A stretch of DNA of 58,377 nt from CAYNSB01 sp964399625 (GTDB lineage: Bacteria; Planctomycetota; Phycisphaerae; Phycisphaerales; UBA1924), in NCBI GenBank assembly GCA_964399625.1, contig CAYNSB010000018.1, forward strand, positions 1-58,377, read 5' to 3'. The position numbers and the translations under genes are program-made. The notes beneath the pieces are model-generated. The model searched no databases. It saw only the letters and a program-made list of their open reading frames with translations, and had not been told where the DNA came from. Positions 36,123 to 45,003 of the stretch are shown here, piece by piece. How positions within the stretch are numbered: the stretch's first letter is position 1; each line of letters starts with the position of its first letter.

Positions 36123-37694
36123 GTGTACCAGGCCCTGCTCACCCGCCGCTATCTGACGTCCAAGGTCGTGCCCCTGCTGGCGATCGTGGCGGTGATGCTG
36201 TGCACCGCGATGGTGCTGATCACGTGGTCGGTGATGGGCGGGTTCCTGCGGATGCTGTCGGAGTCCGGGCGGACGATGATCGGCGACGTGGAGATTCGCT
36301 ATCCCGCGCCGGCGGGGTTCGCGTACTACGACGAGCTGATCGCGCGCCTGGAGGCCGACCCGATGGTGGCGGGGGCGACGCCGGTGATCGAGACGTTCGG
36401 GATGATCAAGCTCCCGCTGTCGGACTCGGCCGAGGGCGTGCAGATCCGGGGGATCGACGGGCCCTCGTTCGATCGCGTGACGGGGTACCGCGACACGCTG
36501 TGGTGGAAGAAGCTCGACAAGGCGCTGCCCAAGGACACGCAGAAGAAGGACCCGCGCCTCAACGCCGAGAACGTGAGCGCGATGGAGCGGTTCTTTAAGG
36601 ACGCGTTGACGCTGACGTACTCGGGCCCGCCGGCGGGCAAGGGCGACCCGATTCCCGAGCCGCTGCCGGCGCTTGTGGCGGGGGCGGAGGTGGGGCACTA
36701 CTACGAGCGCATGCCCGAGGGCTTTTTGCAGCCGGTGATCCCCGAGGCGTTCCAGCCCGGGCGTAAGGCGGTGCTGTCGGTGTGGCCGATGGACCTGACG
36801 GGGCGCTCGCACACGGACCAGGTGACGCGCGAGGTGCCGATCGTCAACAACTTCAAGAGCGGTCTGTACGAGATCGACGCGAACGTGGTGCTGTTCAAGC
36901 TCGAGGCGCTGCAGAAGATGCTGCGGATGGACGCGGCGAAGGTGATCGATCGGACGCCGGGGCAGCGCCCGATCGCGCGCCTGAACCCGCAGACGGGCCG
37001 GCAGGAGTTCGTGGACCCTGAGCCGACGACGGTGGAGGAGCCGGCGCGGATCACGAACCTGTTTGTGCGGGCCAAGGCGGGGTTCACGCCCGAGCAGCTG
37101 CGGGATCGCTGCCGGGAGATCTACACGCAGTTCGCGAAGGACTTCGCGGACAAGCGTCGCCCGCCGCCGCCGGCGAGCAGCACGCGGCTGCGGATCGACA
37201 CGTGGGAGGAGCGCCCGGGGATCAAGGGGCTGATCCAGGCGGTGAAGAAGGAGACTGGGCTGGTGCTGTTCCTGTTCGCGATCATCTCGCTCACGGCGGT
37301 GTTCCTGGTGCTGGCGATTTTCTGGGCGATGGTCTCCGAGAAGACCAAGGACATCGGGATTCTGCGGGCGATCGGGGCGTCGCGCGGGGGCATCGCGTGG
37401 CTGTGGCTGCGGTACGGGGTGGCGATCGGGCTGTGCGGGGCGGCGCTGGGGGGCCTCGCGTCGTACCTGATCATCTCGAACATCAACCCGATCCACGACT
37501 GGCTAGGCGCGCACATGGGGCTGGTGATCTGGGACCCCAAGGTGTACTACTTCTCGACGATCCCCAACAAGGTGGAGGCGGACAAGGCGGCGATCGTGCT
37601 CATCGGGGGCGTGCTGTCGAGCGTGGTGGGGGCGCTGGTGCCGGCGATCAAGGCGGCGTGGATGGACCCGGTGAGGTCGTTGAGATTCGAGTAG
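36123..37694 (+). CDS. LolC/LolE-type ABC transporter permease
   Basis: 523 residues from a GTG at 36123, which gives the family start YQALLTRRYLTSK; a GTG at 36090 would add 11 residues. One N-terminal transmembrane helix (VVPLLAIVAVMLCTAMVLIT), a large extracytoplasmic domain, then three C-terminal helices (GLVLFLFAIISLTAVFLVLA and others), with SEKTKDIGILRAIGASR as the coupling loop to the ATPase. This FtsX-like MacB layout is that of lipoprotein-sorting (LolCDE) or related exporters. The loop holds a Pro-rich stretch (KRRPPPPASS). The matching ATPase follows after 61 bases. Confidence 0.85.
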   Translation: MYQALLTRRYLTSKVVPLLAIVAVMLCTAMVLITWSVMGGFLRMLSESGRTMIGDVEIRYPAPAGFAYYDELIARLEADPMVAGATPVIETFGMIKLPLSDSAEGVQIRGIDGPSFDRVTGYRDTLWWKKLDKALPKDTQKKDPRLNAENVSAMERFFKDALTLTYSGPPAGKGDPIPEPLPALVAGAEVGHYYERMPEGFLQPVIPEAFQPGRKAVLSVWPMDLTGRSHTDQVTREVPIVNNFKSGLYEIDANVVLFKLEALQKMLRMDAAKVIDRTPGQRPIARLNPQTGRQEFVDPEPTTVEEPARITNLFVRAKAGFTPEQLRDRCREIYTQFAKDFADKRRPPPPASSTRLRIDTWEERPGIKGLIQAVKKETGLVLFLFAIISLTAVFLVLAIFWAMVSEKTKDIGILRAIGASRGGIAWLWLRYGVAIGLCGAALGGLASYLIISNINPIHDWLGAHMGLVIWDPKVYYFSTIPNKVEADKAAIVLIGGVLSSVVGALVPAIKAAWMDPVRSLRFE

Positions 37695-37695
37695 C

Positions 37696-37727
37696 GAGAG
37701 ACGCAGAGACAAAGAGACGGAGAGACA
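37696..37727 (+). repeat. 8-bp-period repeat between permease and ATPase genes
   Basis: Units GAGAGACG (37696-37703), CAGAGACA, AAGAGACG, GAGAGACA (to 37727). Reverse complement of the lysR repeat type. It starts one base after the permease stop and may form part of the leader of the ATPase gene. Confidence 0.75.
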
Positions 37728-37755
37728 AGGCAACCGGCACAAGGAAAGAGGGATC

Positions 37756-38499
<744 letters not shown>

Positions 38500-38695
38500 A
38501 TGGTGCCGGTGGGGATCGGGTCGCGCTCACGGAACCCGTCCTGCCCGCCGGTCGTGAACGTGGTACCATCCGGGGCCGAATCATCGCACGGAGGGCCCAC
38601 TGTCCACGATCTCCGCCAAGTCGACCGGTAGTTCGACAGGGCACGACTCCCAGGAGAGGCTTGCCCAGACGATCGTCCTGCGCGGTCAGGGCGAG

Positions 38696-39472
38696 GTGGA
38701 TGTTCCCTCGAAGGTGGTGCAGACGGGGCGGGTGGGCGGGCGCCCGGTGGTGTTCCTGCACGGGCTGGTGGGGCTGAACGATCACTGGGAGGATGTGGTG
38801 GATGGGATCAAGCACGCGTGCCACTGCACGCTGCTGGAGATTCCGCTGCTGCAGCTGCGGGGCGATGACTGCTCGATCATGGGGGTGGAGACGCTGACGG
38901 AGAAGTTCCTGATCGATCGGATCGCGCCCGGAACGCGGGGGGAGCGTCCGATCCTGGTGGGGAACTCGTTCGGCGGGCACGTGGCGCTGCGGATCGCGCT
39001 CAACCGCCCGGACCTGGTGGGCGGGCTGGTGCTGGCGGGGGCGAGTGGTCTGATCGAGAAGTCGATGGTGGACACGATCGAGATCCGCCCGAGCCGGGAG
39101 TGGCTGAGCCGGAAGATCGGCGAGTTGTTCTACAACCCCGGTCGGCACATGCGCGAGAGCGACCTCGACCGGGCGCACCGGGAGTTGAACGAGAAGGGCG
39201 GGGCGCGGGCGATGGTGAAGCTGTCGCGCTCGGCCCGCAAGAACCACCTTGGGTCGCGGATTCCCGAGATCGAGGCGCCGACGCTGCTGATCTGGGGTCG
39301 GCAGGACATCGTGACGCCGCCCGAGGCCGCGGACCAGTTCATGAGCCTGCTGCGTGATGCGCGGATCGTGTGGCTGGACGAGTGCGGTCACGCGCCGATG
39401 ATCGAGAAGCCCTCGGAGTTTGCGCGTTCGCTGCTGGAGTTCGCGGGCGAGCTGGAGCGCAAGGGGCGGTGA
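38696..39472 (+). CDS. Alpha/beta-fold hydrolase
   Basis: 258 residues from GTG 38696. HGLVGLNDHW is the oxyanion loop, GNSFGGHVALRIAL the nucleophile elbow (Ser), TLLIWGRQDIVTPPE carries the acid, and ECGHAPMIEKP the His. Substrate unknown. The start is in doubt: the frame stays open upstream, and a CTG at 38600 sits four bases after GGAGGG (38590-38595), which is a far better ribosome site than any near the GTG. That would give 32 more residues (STISAKSTGSS at the start). It precedes fabD by 34 bases. Gap 38500-38695 otherwise shows nothing. Confidence 0.8.
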   Translation: MDVPSKVVQTGRVGGRPVVFLHGLVGLNDHWEDVVDGIKHACHCTLLEIPLLQLRGDDCSIMGVETLTEKFLIDRIAPGTRGERPILVGNSFGGHVALRIALNRPDLVGGLVLAGASGLIEKSMVDTIEIRPSREWLSRKIGELFYNPGRHMRESDLDRAHRELNEKGGARAMVKLSRSARKNHLGSRIPEIEAPTLLIWGRQDIVTPPEAADQFMSLLRDARIVWLDECGHAPMIEKPSEFARSLLEFAGELERKGR

Positions 39473-39506
39473 ATCCGGGGCGGGCGGGCGAACTACGATC
39501 CTGGTC

Positions 39507-40481
39507 ATGAGCAACGTTTCTGCGGCATCGGGCGGGCCGATCGTCGTGCTGTGCCCGGGTCAGGGCGCGCAGGCGGTGGGCATGGGGCGTGCGTGGGCGG
39601 AGCGATCGCCCGAGGCGCGGCAGGTGTTCGAGCGTGCGGACGCGATCCTGGGAGACCGCCTGGGGGCGCCGCTGTCGCGCCTGTGCTTTGAGGGCCCGGC
39701 GGAGCGGCTGAACCAGACGGACGTGTCGCAGCCGGCGATCTTCGTGGCGTCGATCGCGTGCTGGCGGGGGCTGCTCGCGTCGTGGTCCAAGGGCGAGGGT
39801 GAGGCGAAGATCGCGGCGACGGCGGGGCTGTCGCTGGGCGAGTACACGGCGCTGCACGTGGCGGGGGCGATCGGCTTCGAGGAGGCGCTGGAGCTGGTGA
39901 CGCTGCGGGGGCGGGCGATGCAGGACGCGGCGGTCGCCTCGCCGGGCGGCATGGTCGCGCTGATTGGGGGCGATGAGGCGCAGGCGAACGAGGTGTGCGA
40001 GGCGGCGCGGGGCGGCGAGGTGCTCGTGTGCGCGAACTTCAACGCGCCGGGGCAGATCGTGCTCAGCGGTCACAAGACGGCGTGCGAGCGTGCGGCGAAG
40101 ATCGCCGGGGAGAAGGGGCTGCGGGCGACGGTGCTGCAGGTGGCCGGGGCGTTCCACAGCCCGCTGATGCGGCCCGCGGCCGAGCGCCTGCGTGCGGCGC
40201 TGGACAAGACGCCGATGCGCGAGGCGCGGTGCCCCGTGGTGTCGAACGTGACGGCGGTTCCGCACCAGAGCGGGGCGGGGTCGGCGCGTTCGATCGCGGA
40301 CCTGCTGGTGCAGCAGCTAACGAGCCCGGTGCGCTGGTCGCAGAGCTGCTCGTGGATCGTGGGCAACGCCGCGGGCGCGGCGCTGCACGAATTGGCGCCG
40401 GGCGCGACGCTGGCGGGGCTGATGCGTCGGATCGATCGTCAGGCGAAGGTGTCCTCGCACGATGCGCCGGAGGTGGGATGA
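39507..40481 (+). CDS. fabD: Malonyl-CoA:ACP S-malonyltransferase
   Basis: 324 residues from the ATG at 39507. It loads malonate onto acyl carrier protein for fatty acid synthesis. Landmarks: CPGQGAQAVGMG, the nucleophile GLSLGEYTAL (Ser), AGAFHSPLM with the catalytic His, and the Gln of DVSQPAIF. Its stop overlaps the ATG of the lipoprotein gene by 4 bases, and fabG follows. No acpP, fabF or fabH lies beside it in this window. Confidence 0.93.
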   Translation: MSNVSAASGGPIVVLCPGQGAQAVGMGRAWAERSPEARQVFERADAILGDRLGAPLSRLCFEGPAERLNQTDVSQPAIFVASIACWRGLLASWSKGEGEAKIAATAGLSLGEYTALHVAGAIGFEEALELVTLRGRAMQDAAVASPGGMVALIGGDEAQANEVCEAARGGEVLVCANFNAPGQIVLSGHKTACERAAKIAGEKGLRATVLQVAGAFHSPLMRPAAERLRAALDKTPMREARCPVVSNVTAVPHQSGAGSARSIADLLVQQLTSPVRWSQSCSWIVGNAAGAALHELAPGATLAGLMRRIDRQAKVSSHDAPEVG

Positions 40482-41263
40482 TGAACGCGAAGCGGACGAG
40501 TCTCGTGCTGTCGGTGGGCGCGGCGCTGGTGCTGAGCGCGTTTGCCGGTTGCGAGAAGAAGAAGCCGCCGCCGCCCCCGCCGCCGCCACCACCGAAGAAG
40601 GTCGTGAAGGCGACGCCGGACCCGGTGGACATCAACGGGGTGATGTCGTCGGTGAAGCCCGACGGGCGGGTGCAGTTCCCGCAGTCGCACGCGCCGGCGG
40701 ACCGGACGCTCGCCGAGGCGACGATCCGGTTTGCGTCGGCGCTGGCCAAGGGCGACGCGAAGGAGTTCGGGTCGATGCTGGACCCCGGGGCCAAGGCGAT
40801 CCTCGAGGAGTTGGTGAGCAGCGGGGGCTGGGCCGAGCAGACCAAGAAGATCGAGCAGGTGCGCGTGGTGTCGCTGAGCAACACGGGCGAGGAGAAGCCC
40901 GCCAGCGCCAGCGTCGGGCTGGCGGTGCAGGTGCCGGGGCAGGCGTTCCTGCTGGGATGGACCGGCACGCGCGTGGGCGAGGCGTGGATGTTCAAGAACG
41001 CGTGGGCCGACGGGGCGACCAAGGCGCGCGCGAGCGAGTTCGATGGGGCGAGCGTGGGCGGTTCGGCGGCGAGCGCTCCGAGCGAGAGCGAGCCGACGAG
41101 CGCGGCCCCGACGGCGCGGAAGCCCGGTCCGGGCGCCAAGCCCGAGTCCAAGACGGAGTCCAAGCCCGCGAGCGACCCCGACGGTGATCGGAAGAAGAGC
41201 ACGCCGGTGGGCCCGGTGACGATCCCCGGCACGGGCAAGGGGCGGAACCCGGGCGGCAACTGA
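40478..41263 (+). CDS. Lipoprotein with polyproline segment
   Basis: 261 residues; ATGATG at 40478/40481 follows GGAGGTGGG, a strong site, and overlaps the fabD stop. Lipobox SAFAGC (Cys about residue 25), then KKK, ten prolines in a row and KK, a stiff spacer likely to push the domain away from the membrane. The folded middle (TLAEATIRFASALAKGDAKE) resembles an NTF2- or DUF4878-like small domain. The C-terminal ~80 residues are Ser/Pro/Lys-rich. Function unknown. Its place between fabD and fabG is unusual and may be only transcriptional convenience. Confidence 0.7.
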   Translation: MMNAKRTSLVLSVGAALVLSAFAGCEKKKPPPPPPPPPPKKVVKATPDPVDINGVMSSVKPDGRVQFPQSHAPADRTLAEATIRFASALAKGDAKEFGSMLDPGAKAILEELVSSGGWAEQTKKIEQVRVVSLSNTGEEKPASASVGLAVQVPGQAFLLGWTGTRVGEAWMFKNAWADGATKARASEFDGASVGGSAASAPSESEPTSAAPTARKPGPGAKPESKTESKPASDPDGDRKKSTPVGPVTIPGTGKGRNPGGN

Positions 41264-41291
41264 CGCACTGTGTCGATGCAAGGAGAGCGGG

Positions 41292-42032
41292 ATGTCTGAG
41301 CAACGTGTGGCGTTGGTGACTGGGGCTTCGCGGGGCATCGGGCGATCGATCGCGCTGCGCCTGGCGCGGGATGGTCGGCACGTCGTGCTGGTGAGCCGGA
41401 GCGAGGGGCCGCTCAATGATCTGAAGCACCAGATCGAGAGCGCGGGCGGCAGGGCGAGCGTGCGCGCGGTGGACGTGGCGGACGCCAAGGCGCTCGCGGC
41501 GTGCGTGGACGAGGTGGGCACGGCGCTTGGGCGCCTGGACATCCTGGTGAACAACGCGGGCATCACCAAGGACGGGCTGATCCTGCGGATGAGCGACGAG
41601 GACTGGGCGAGCGTGATCCAGACGAACCTGACGAGCGCGTTCGTGGCTTGCCGGACCGCGGCGCGGACGATGATGCGGGGCAAGTTCGGTCGGATCGTGA
41701 ACATCGCGAGCACGTCGGGCGTGGTGGGCAACGCGGGGCAGGCGAACTACGCGGCGGCGAAGGCGGGGCTGATCGGGCTGTCCAAGACGATCGCGCGGGA
41801 GCTTGGGGGCAAGGGGATCACGTGCAACGTGATCGCGCCGGGGTTCATCGAGACGGACATGACCAAGGACCTGCCCGCCGAGGTGAAGGAGGGCGTGCAG
41901 AAGCTCATGGCGATCCGGCGCCTGGGGACGGGCGAGGACATCGCGGCGGCGGTGTCGTACGTCAGCAGCGACGAGGCGGGGTTCCTGACGGGGCAGGTGC
42001 TGTGCGTCGACGGCGGTCTGACGATGTGCTGA
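41292..42032 (+). CDS. fabG: 3-oxoacyl-ACP reductase
   Basis: 246 residues; AAGGAG lies 7 bases before the ATG. Short-chain dehydrogenase: NADPH-binding TGASRGIGRSIAL, NNAGITKDGLILRM, catalytic Ser in NIASTSGVVG and YAAAKAGLIG with the Tyr-Lys pair, then GITCNVIAPGFIETDM. The NNAGITKD and IETDMT segments mark it as FabG rather than a general SDR. It reduces 3-oxoacyl-ACP in fatty acid elongation. Co-directional with fabD. It stops 6 bases before the convergent LuxR-type gene. Confidence 0.9.
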   Translation: MSEQRVALVTGASRGIGRSIALRLARDGRHVVLVSRSEGPLNDLKHQIESAGGRASVRAVDVADAKALAACVDEVGTALGRLDILVNNAGITKDGLILRMSDEDWASVIQTNLTSAFVACRTAARTMMRGKFGRIVNIASTSGVVGNAGQANYAAAKAGLIGLSKTIARELGGKGITCNVIAPGFIETDMTKDLPAEVKEGVQKLMAIRRLGTGEDIAAAVSYVSSDEAGFLTGQVLCVDGGLTMC

Positions 42033-42038
42033 GGGGCG

Positions 42039-42695
42039 TCAGTCGGGGTCGACCGGCTTGTACTTGAGGCCGGCGCGATGGGCGATGACGCTGAGCTGGG
42101 TCGCGTTCTGGCAGTTGAGCTTCCTGAGCAGCGCGGCGCGGTGGGCGTTGATCGTGTCGATGGATCGATGGAGGCGGGCGCCGATCTGGGCGGCGGTGAG
42201 GCCCTCGCCCACGAGCGCCAGCACCTCGAGCTCGCGCGGCGAGACGTGCGCGAGAAGCCCGAGGTCCTGCACGCGCGGCTCGTAGTAGACCTGCTCACTA
42301 TAAATAGTGGGATCGATCGGCCCGTGCGTGCGTTCGTGCACGGTGAGGAAGTGCCTCAGGCTCTCGTTGGGAAGACGGGGAAGCAGGCGAAGGTGGGTGA
42401 TGATCTGCTCGCCCTGCCAGAGATCGCGGACGACGGCGTCGCGCTCGGAGGCCGCGAGGGAGTTGAGCAGTTCGATCCGCTCCTGGGCGTAGCCGGGCGG
42501 ACCCCAGCGGGCGATGTTCTCGCCGACGATGGTGGAGGGCTCGCCCTGCTCGGGAGCGAAGAGGCGTGCGGCGGCGCGGTTCTGGAAGACGAGCAGGCCG
42601 TCCTGTCGCAGGATGGCGGTCGCGGTGGCGCTCCGCTCGATGAACGCGAGGTCGAGCTGCACGTTGAGCGCGATGGAGATCGAGGAGCCTGTCAT
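42039..42695 (-). CDS. PAS-like sensor / LuxR-type DNA-binding regulator
   Basis: 218 residues. The N-terminal ~130 residues look PAS-like (ATAILRQDGLLVFQNRAAA), containing a block I note as distinctive: LWQGEQIITHLRLLPRLPNE. The C-terminal HTH is GerE/LuxR: LLAHVSPRELEVLALVGEGL, then AAQIGARLHRSIDTINAHRA and LLRKLNCQNATQL. No receiver domain or membrane segment, so it senses something inside the cell. Paralogue of the next gene (42826). Convergent with fabG. Confidence 0.82.
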   Translation of the reverse strand: MTGSSISIALNVQLDLAFIERSATATAILRQDGLLVFQNRAAARLFAPEQGEPSTIVGENIARWGPPGYAQERIELLNSLAASERDAVVRDLWQGEQIITHLRLLPRLPNESLRHFLTVHERTHGPIDPTIYSEQVYYEPRVQDLGLLAHVSPRELEVLALVGEGLTAAQIGARLHRSIDTINAHRAALLRKLNCQNATQLSVIAHRAGLKYKPVDPD

Positions 42696-42825
42696 GGGGT
42701 GCTGATTGGCGGACGCGTGGTCGGTCGCGGCGTGTGAGCTGGACGGGCACGGCCCGGCGTCCGGTGCGATGGCGATGCGAATGGAACGGACGAGCGAACT
42801 CGAGGGGTGGGTGGTGGTGAACGAG

Positions 42826-43521
42826 CTATGACGCGGCGCGCTCGGACGAACGGTCGGCGTAGCGCAGGCCGGCGCGGTACGCGATGATGGCGAGCTGCGC
42901 GGCGTTCTTGCAATTCAGCTTTCGCAGCAGAGAGGACTTGTGCGAGTCCACGGTCTGCTTGGTGCGCGAGATGCGCTTGGCGATCGCGGTGGCGGTGAGG
43001 CCCTCGCCCACGAGCGCGAGGATTTCCATCTCGCGCGGCGAGAGCGCGGAGAGCGGTCCCCAGTCCTGCGAGTGCCCGTCGAGGAAGAGGACGCCGTTGA
43101 AGTCGCTCGGGTCGCGCGGCCCGGCGAGGCGCTCGTTGATGGTGACGAAGCGTCGGAGCGTTTCGCCCGGCTCCTGCGGGAGCAGGCGCAGGTGGGTGAA
43201 CATCTGCTGGCCTTGCCAGATGTTGCGGATCACGCCGTGCTTGCCCTCGCGTGCGAGGCGCTTCATGAAGCTGACGCGCTCTGCGGCGAAGCCGCGCGGC
43301 TCGAAATCGAGGACGTTTCGACCCACCAGAGTTGGGGGACGACCGTGGACCGAGCAGAAGAGTCGGATGGCCATTTCGTTCATGTAGATGACGAATCCAT
43401 CTTCTCGGACAATTGAAACGGCCGCGGTGCTGTAGTGGAGGACCGACAGCGGAACCAGTTCCTGCGCAACGAGATCCGCGGCATCAAGCGACCTCGTGTT
43501 CATGTGCGCTGCTCGGTCCAT
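42826..43521 (-). CDS. PAS-like sensor / LuxR-type DNA-binding regulator (paralogue)
   Basis: 231 residues from the ATG at 43521 (a second ATG at 43503). Same architecture as 42039: PAS-like front (AAVSIVREDGFVIYMNEMAI), the shared block IWQGQQMFTHLRLLPQEPGE, and a LuxR HTH (LSPREMEILALVGEGLTATA, then QTVDSHKSSLLRKLNC). The two are clearly duplicates with changed sensing parts. Upstream is the palindrome-rich region 43629-43694 shared with the divergent LuxR gene, so cross-regulation is likely. Confidence 0.82.
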   Translation of the reverse strand: MDRAAHMNTRSLDAADLVAQELVPLSVLHYSTAAVSIVREDGFVIYMNEMAIRLFCSVHGRPPTLVGRNVLDFEPRGFAAERVSFMKRLAREGKHGVIRNIWQGQQMFTHLRLLPQEPGETLRRFVTINERLAGPRDPSDFNGVLFLDGHSQDWGPLSALSPREMEILALVGEGLTATAIAKRISRTKQTVDSHKSSLLRKLNCKNAAQLAIIAYRAGLRYADRSSERAAS

Positions 43522-43628
43522 GGTGCGACACGGCCTTGCGATGGTGGAGCGACTTGTCGTGCCCGCCTGTCGGTCTGATCATCACGCCGGACACTTGGAG
43601 AAGAACGCAGAGCTGAGTTAGAAGCTTC

Positions 43629-43643
43629 AGTGAGGATATCACT
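43629..43643. promoter_or_regulatory. Small inverted repeat in LuxR intergenic region
   Basis: AGTGA-GGATA-TCACT, perfect 5-bp arms around 5 bases. One of two palindromes in the AT-rich divergent region 43522-43738. Confidence 0.35.
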
Positions 43644-43672
43644 CCACTCAAAAAAGGTGGGTGACGACAAAT

Positions 43673-43694
43673 AGCGAATCAGCGTGATTTCGCT
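43673..43694. promoter_or_regulatory. Imperfect palindrome between divergent LuxR-type genes
   Basis: AGCGAATCA, three bases (GCG), then TGATTTCGCT: the arms match except for one extra A-T base. It lies 45 bases before the ATG at 43739, in a region much richer in A and T than its surroundings. Size and symmetry suit a LuxR-type dimer. Best operator candidate in the window. Confidence 0.5.
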
Positions 43695-43738
43695 GTGCGT
43701 TATCTTGATTGGCGTCGTCGCCGATCGATAGATTTGGC

Positions 43739-44524
43739 ATGAGCGCTTTCGTACGCGTCGTCGAACCATCGAGCGATGTGTCGCGCGGCATCGTCATGTG
43801 TCTCCGCTCGTTTGGTGAGCGGATGCAGGCGGTGGCGAAACTGCCGCAAATCGCCGTGGTGGACTGGGGAAATCGGGCCGCGCGCGCGTTGAACGTGGGC
43901 GAGCGGAGCGGCGCGACGTGCATGTCCGTGGTGGAAGGGCCGCGCTCGATCGTGGTGCACACGGGCGTTGGGGTGAGCGGCGAGTGCTCGCGGTTCGAGC
44001 GCGTGCTTACCGGGCTCGCGGCGTCGCACGAGTCGCATCGTCGGGCCGATCCCACGAACGGGGTGTCGTGCGCTTCGTGGCAGGACTGTGGCCTGCATCC
44101 GTTCCGCGACGCGGGGATGTCGCCCGGGCTGGTCGTCCGGGGCGTGGCGCCGATGGAGAACGGCCGCTCGCTGGTGATGACGCACTGGTCGTCCGAGGAC
44201 TGCGCCTCGGAGGCGGACGTCGCCTCGTGGGGCGTGGTGCTGGAGTTCGAGGCGCGGAGCGCGTCGCGCCTGTGGGGGTCGTGCGAAGGCGCGCCGCGCT
44301 GGCTGACCTTGGCCGAGACGCGCGTGCTCAACGCGCTGATGCTGGGAATGACCGAGGGCGAGGCGGCGGCGGCGATCGGGCGCAGTGTCAGCACGGTGCA
44401 CGACCACGTGAAGGCGATCCGTCGCAAGACGGGCGTGAGCACGCGGGGCGAGCTGGTGGCGCGGATGTCGGGGACCAGGCAGGACCAGCGCGAGGCGTGG
44501 GTGGCGGGCGTCACGCCGCGCTAG
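43739..44524 (+). CDS. LuxR-type HTH regulator with unknown sensor part
   Basis: 261 residues from the ATG at 43739 (a TTG at 43709 would add ten). The C-terminal HTH is WLTLAETRVLNALMLGMTEG, then EAAAAIGRSVSTVHDHVKAI with RRKTGVSTRGELVA. The N-terminal ~180 residues carry no domain I recognise (AKLPQIAVVDWGNRAARALN could be PAS-like). It lies opposite the two PAS-LuxR genes, making a cluster of three. Its stop overlaps the stop of the convergent SnoaL-like gene by 4 bases. Confidence 0.75.
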   Translation: MSAFVRVVEPSSDVSRGIVMCLRSFGERMQAVAKLPQIAVVDWGNRAARALNVGERSGATCMSVVEGPRSIVVHTGVGVSGECSRFERVLTGLAASHESHRRADPTNGVSCASWQDCGLHPFRDAGMSPGLVVRGVAPMENGRSLVMTHWSSEDCASEADVASWGVVLEFEARSASRLWGSCEGAPRWLTLAETRVLNALMLGMTEGEAAAAIGRSVSTVHDHVKAIRRKTGVSTRGELVARMSGTRQDQREAWVAGVTPR

Positions 44525-44910
44525 GCGTAGTGGGAGACGGATCGAAGGATGAGCGAGGCGGGGGTGAGGAAGAAGACCTCGGCGGAGAGTTCGCCCTGCG
44601 GGGGTGTGGGCGGGGTGGCGCCGGGCGAGTGCCGGCGGTAGAGCAGGATGACGGACTCGAGCCCGGTGGCGAGGTGCTGGGGCTCGAAGCGGAGGCGGGG
44701 GTTGCGCTCCAGAGCGCGGGCGAAGTAGGCGCGGACGGCGTCGAGCCCTTCCAGGGCCGGGGCGTCCGAGCCGTTGTACCGCTTGATGAACGGCGATGAG
44801 TGTCGGATCTGCGGGTCGTAGCGGGCCATGATCGCGTCGAGGTCGTGCGCGTTCCACGCGGCGTACCAGCGATCGGCGAAGGCCTGGGCGAGGGCGGGGG
44901 TGAGGGGCAT
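44521..44910 (-). CDS. SnoaL/NTF2-like fold protein
   Basis: 129 residues from the ATG at 44910. Typical SnoaL-like beginning: FADRWYAAWNAHDLDAIMAR, YDPQIRHSSPF, then LEGLDAVRAYFARALERNP. These small alpha+beta-barrel proteins are enzymes or binding proteins; substrate unknown. The 5' end of this gene and its leader exist a second time as a ~64-bp direct repeat at 45531-45594. Confidence 0.8.
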   Translation of the reverse strand: MPLTPALAQAFADRWYAAWNAHDLDAIMARYDPQIRHSSPFIKRYNGSDAPALEGLDAVRAYFARALERNPRLRFEPQHLATGLESVILLYRRHSPGATPPTPPQGELSAEVFFLTPASLILRSVSHYA

Positions 44911-44922
44911 GGGTCGAGGGTA
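44851..44922 (+). repeat. Direct repeat, copy 1 (SnoaL-like gene 5' end)
   Basis: Starts GTTCCACGCGGCGTACCAGC and runs to GGGTCGAGGGTAC. Copy 2 at 45531-45594 is near-identical over ~47 bases, then lacks about 9 bases, then matches again over CATGGGTCGAGGGTAC. The two copies flank the DinB-like gene. Confidence 0.8.
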
Positions 44923-45003
44923 CGTCGCGACGGCGACAGGTATGCTGCGCGGTCGCGGGTCCGGGCGCTCCCGGCGGAGAAGCCGCCCCCGCGGGAGGTC
45001 CTG

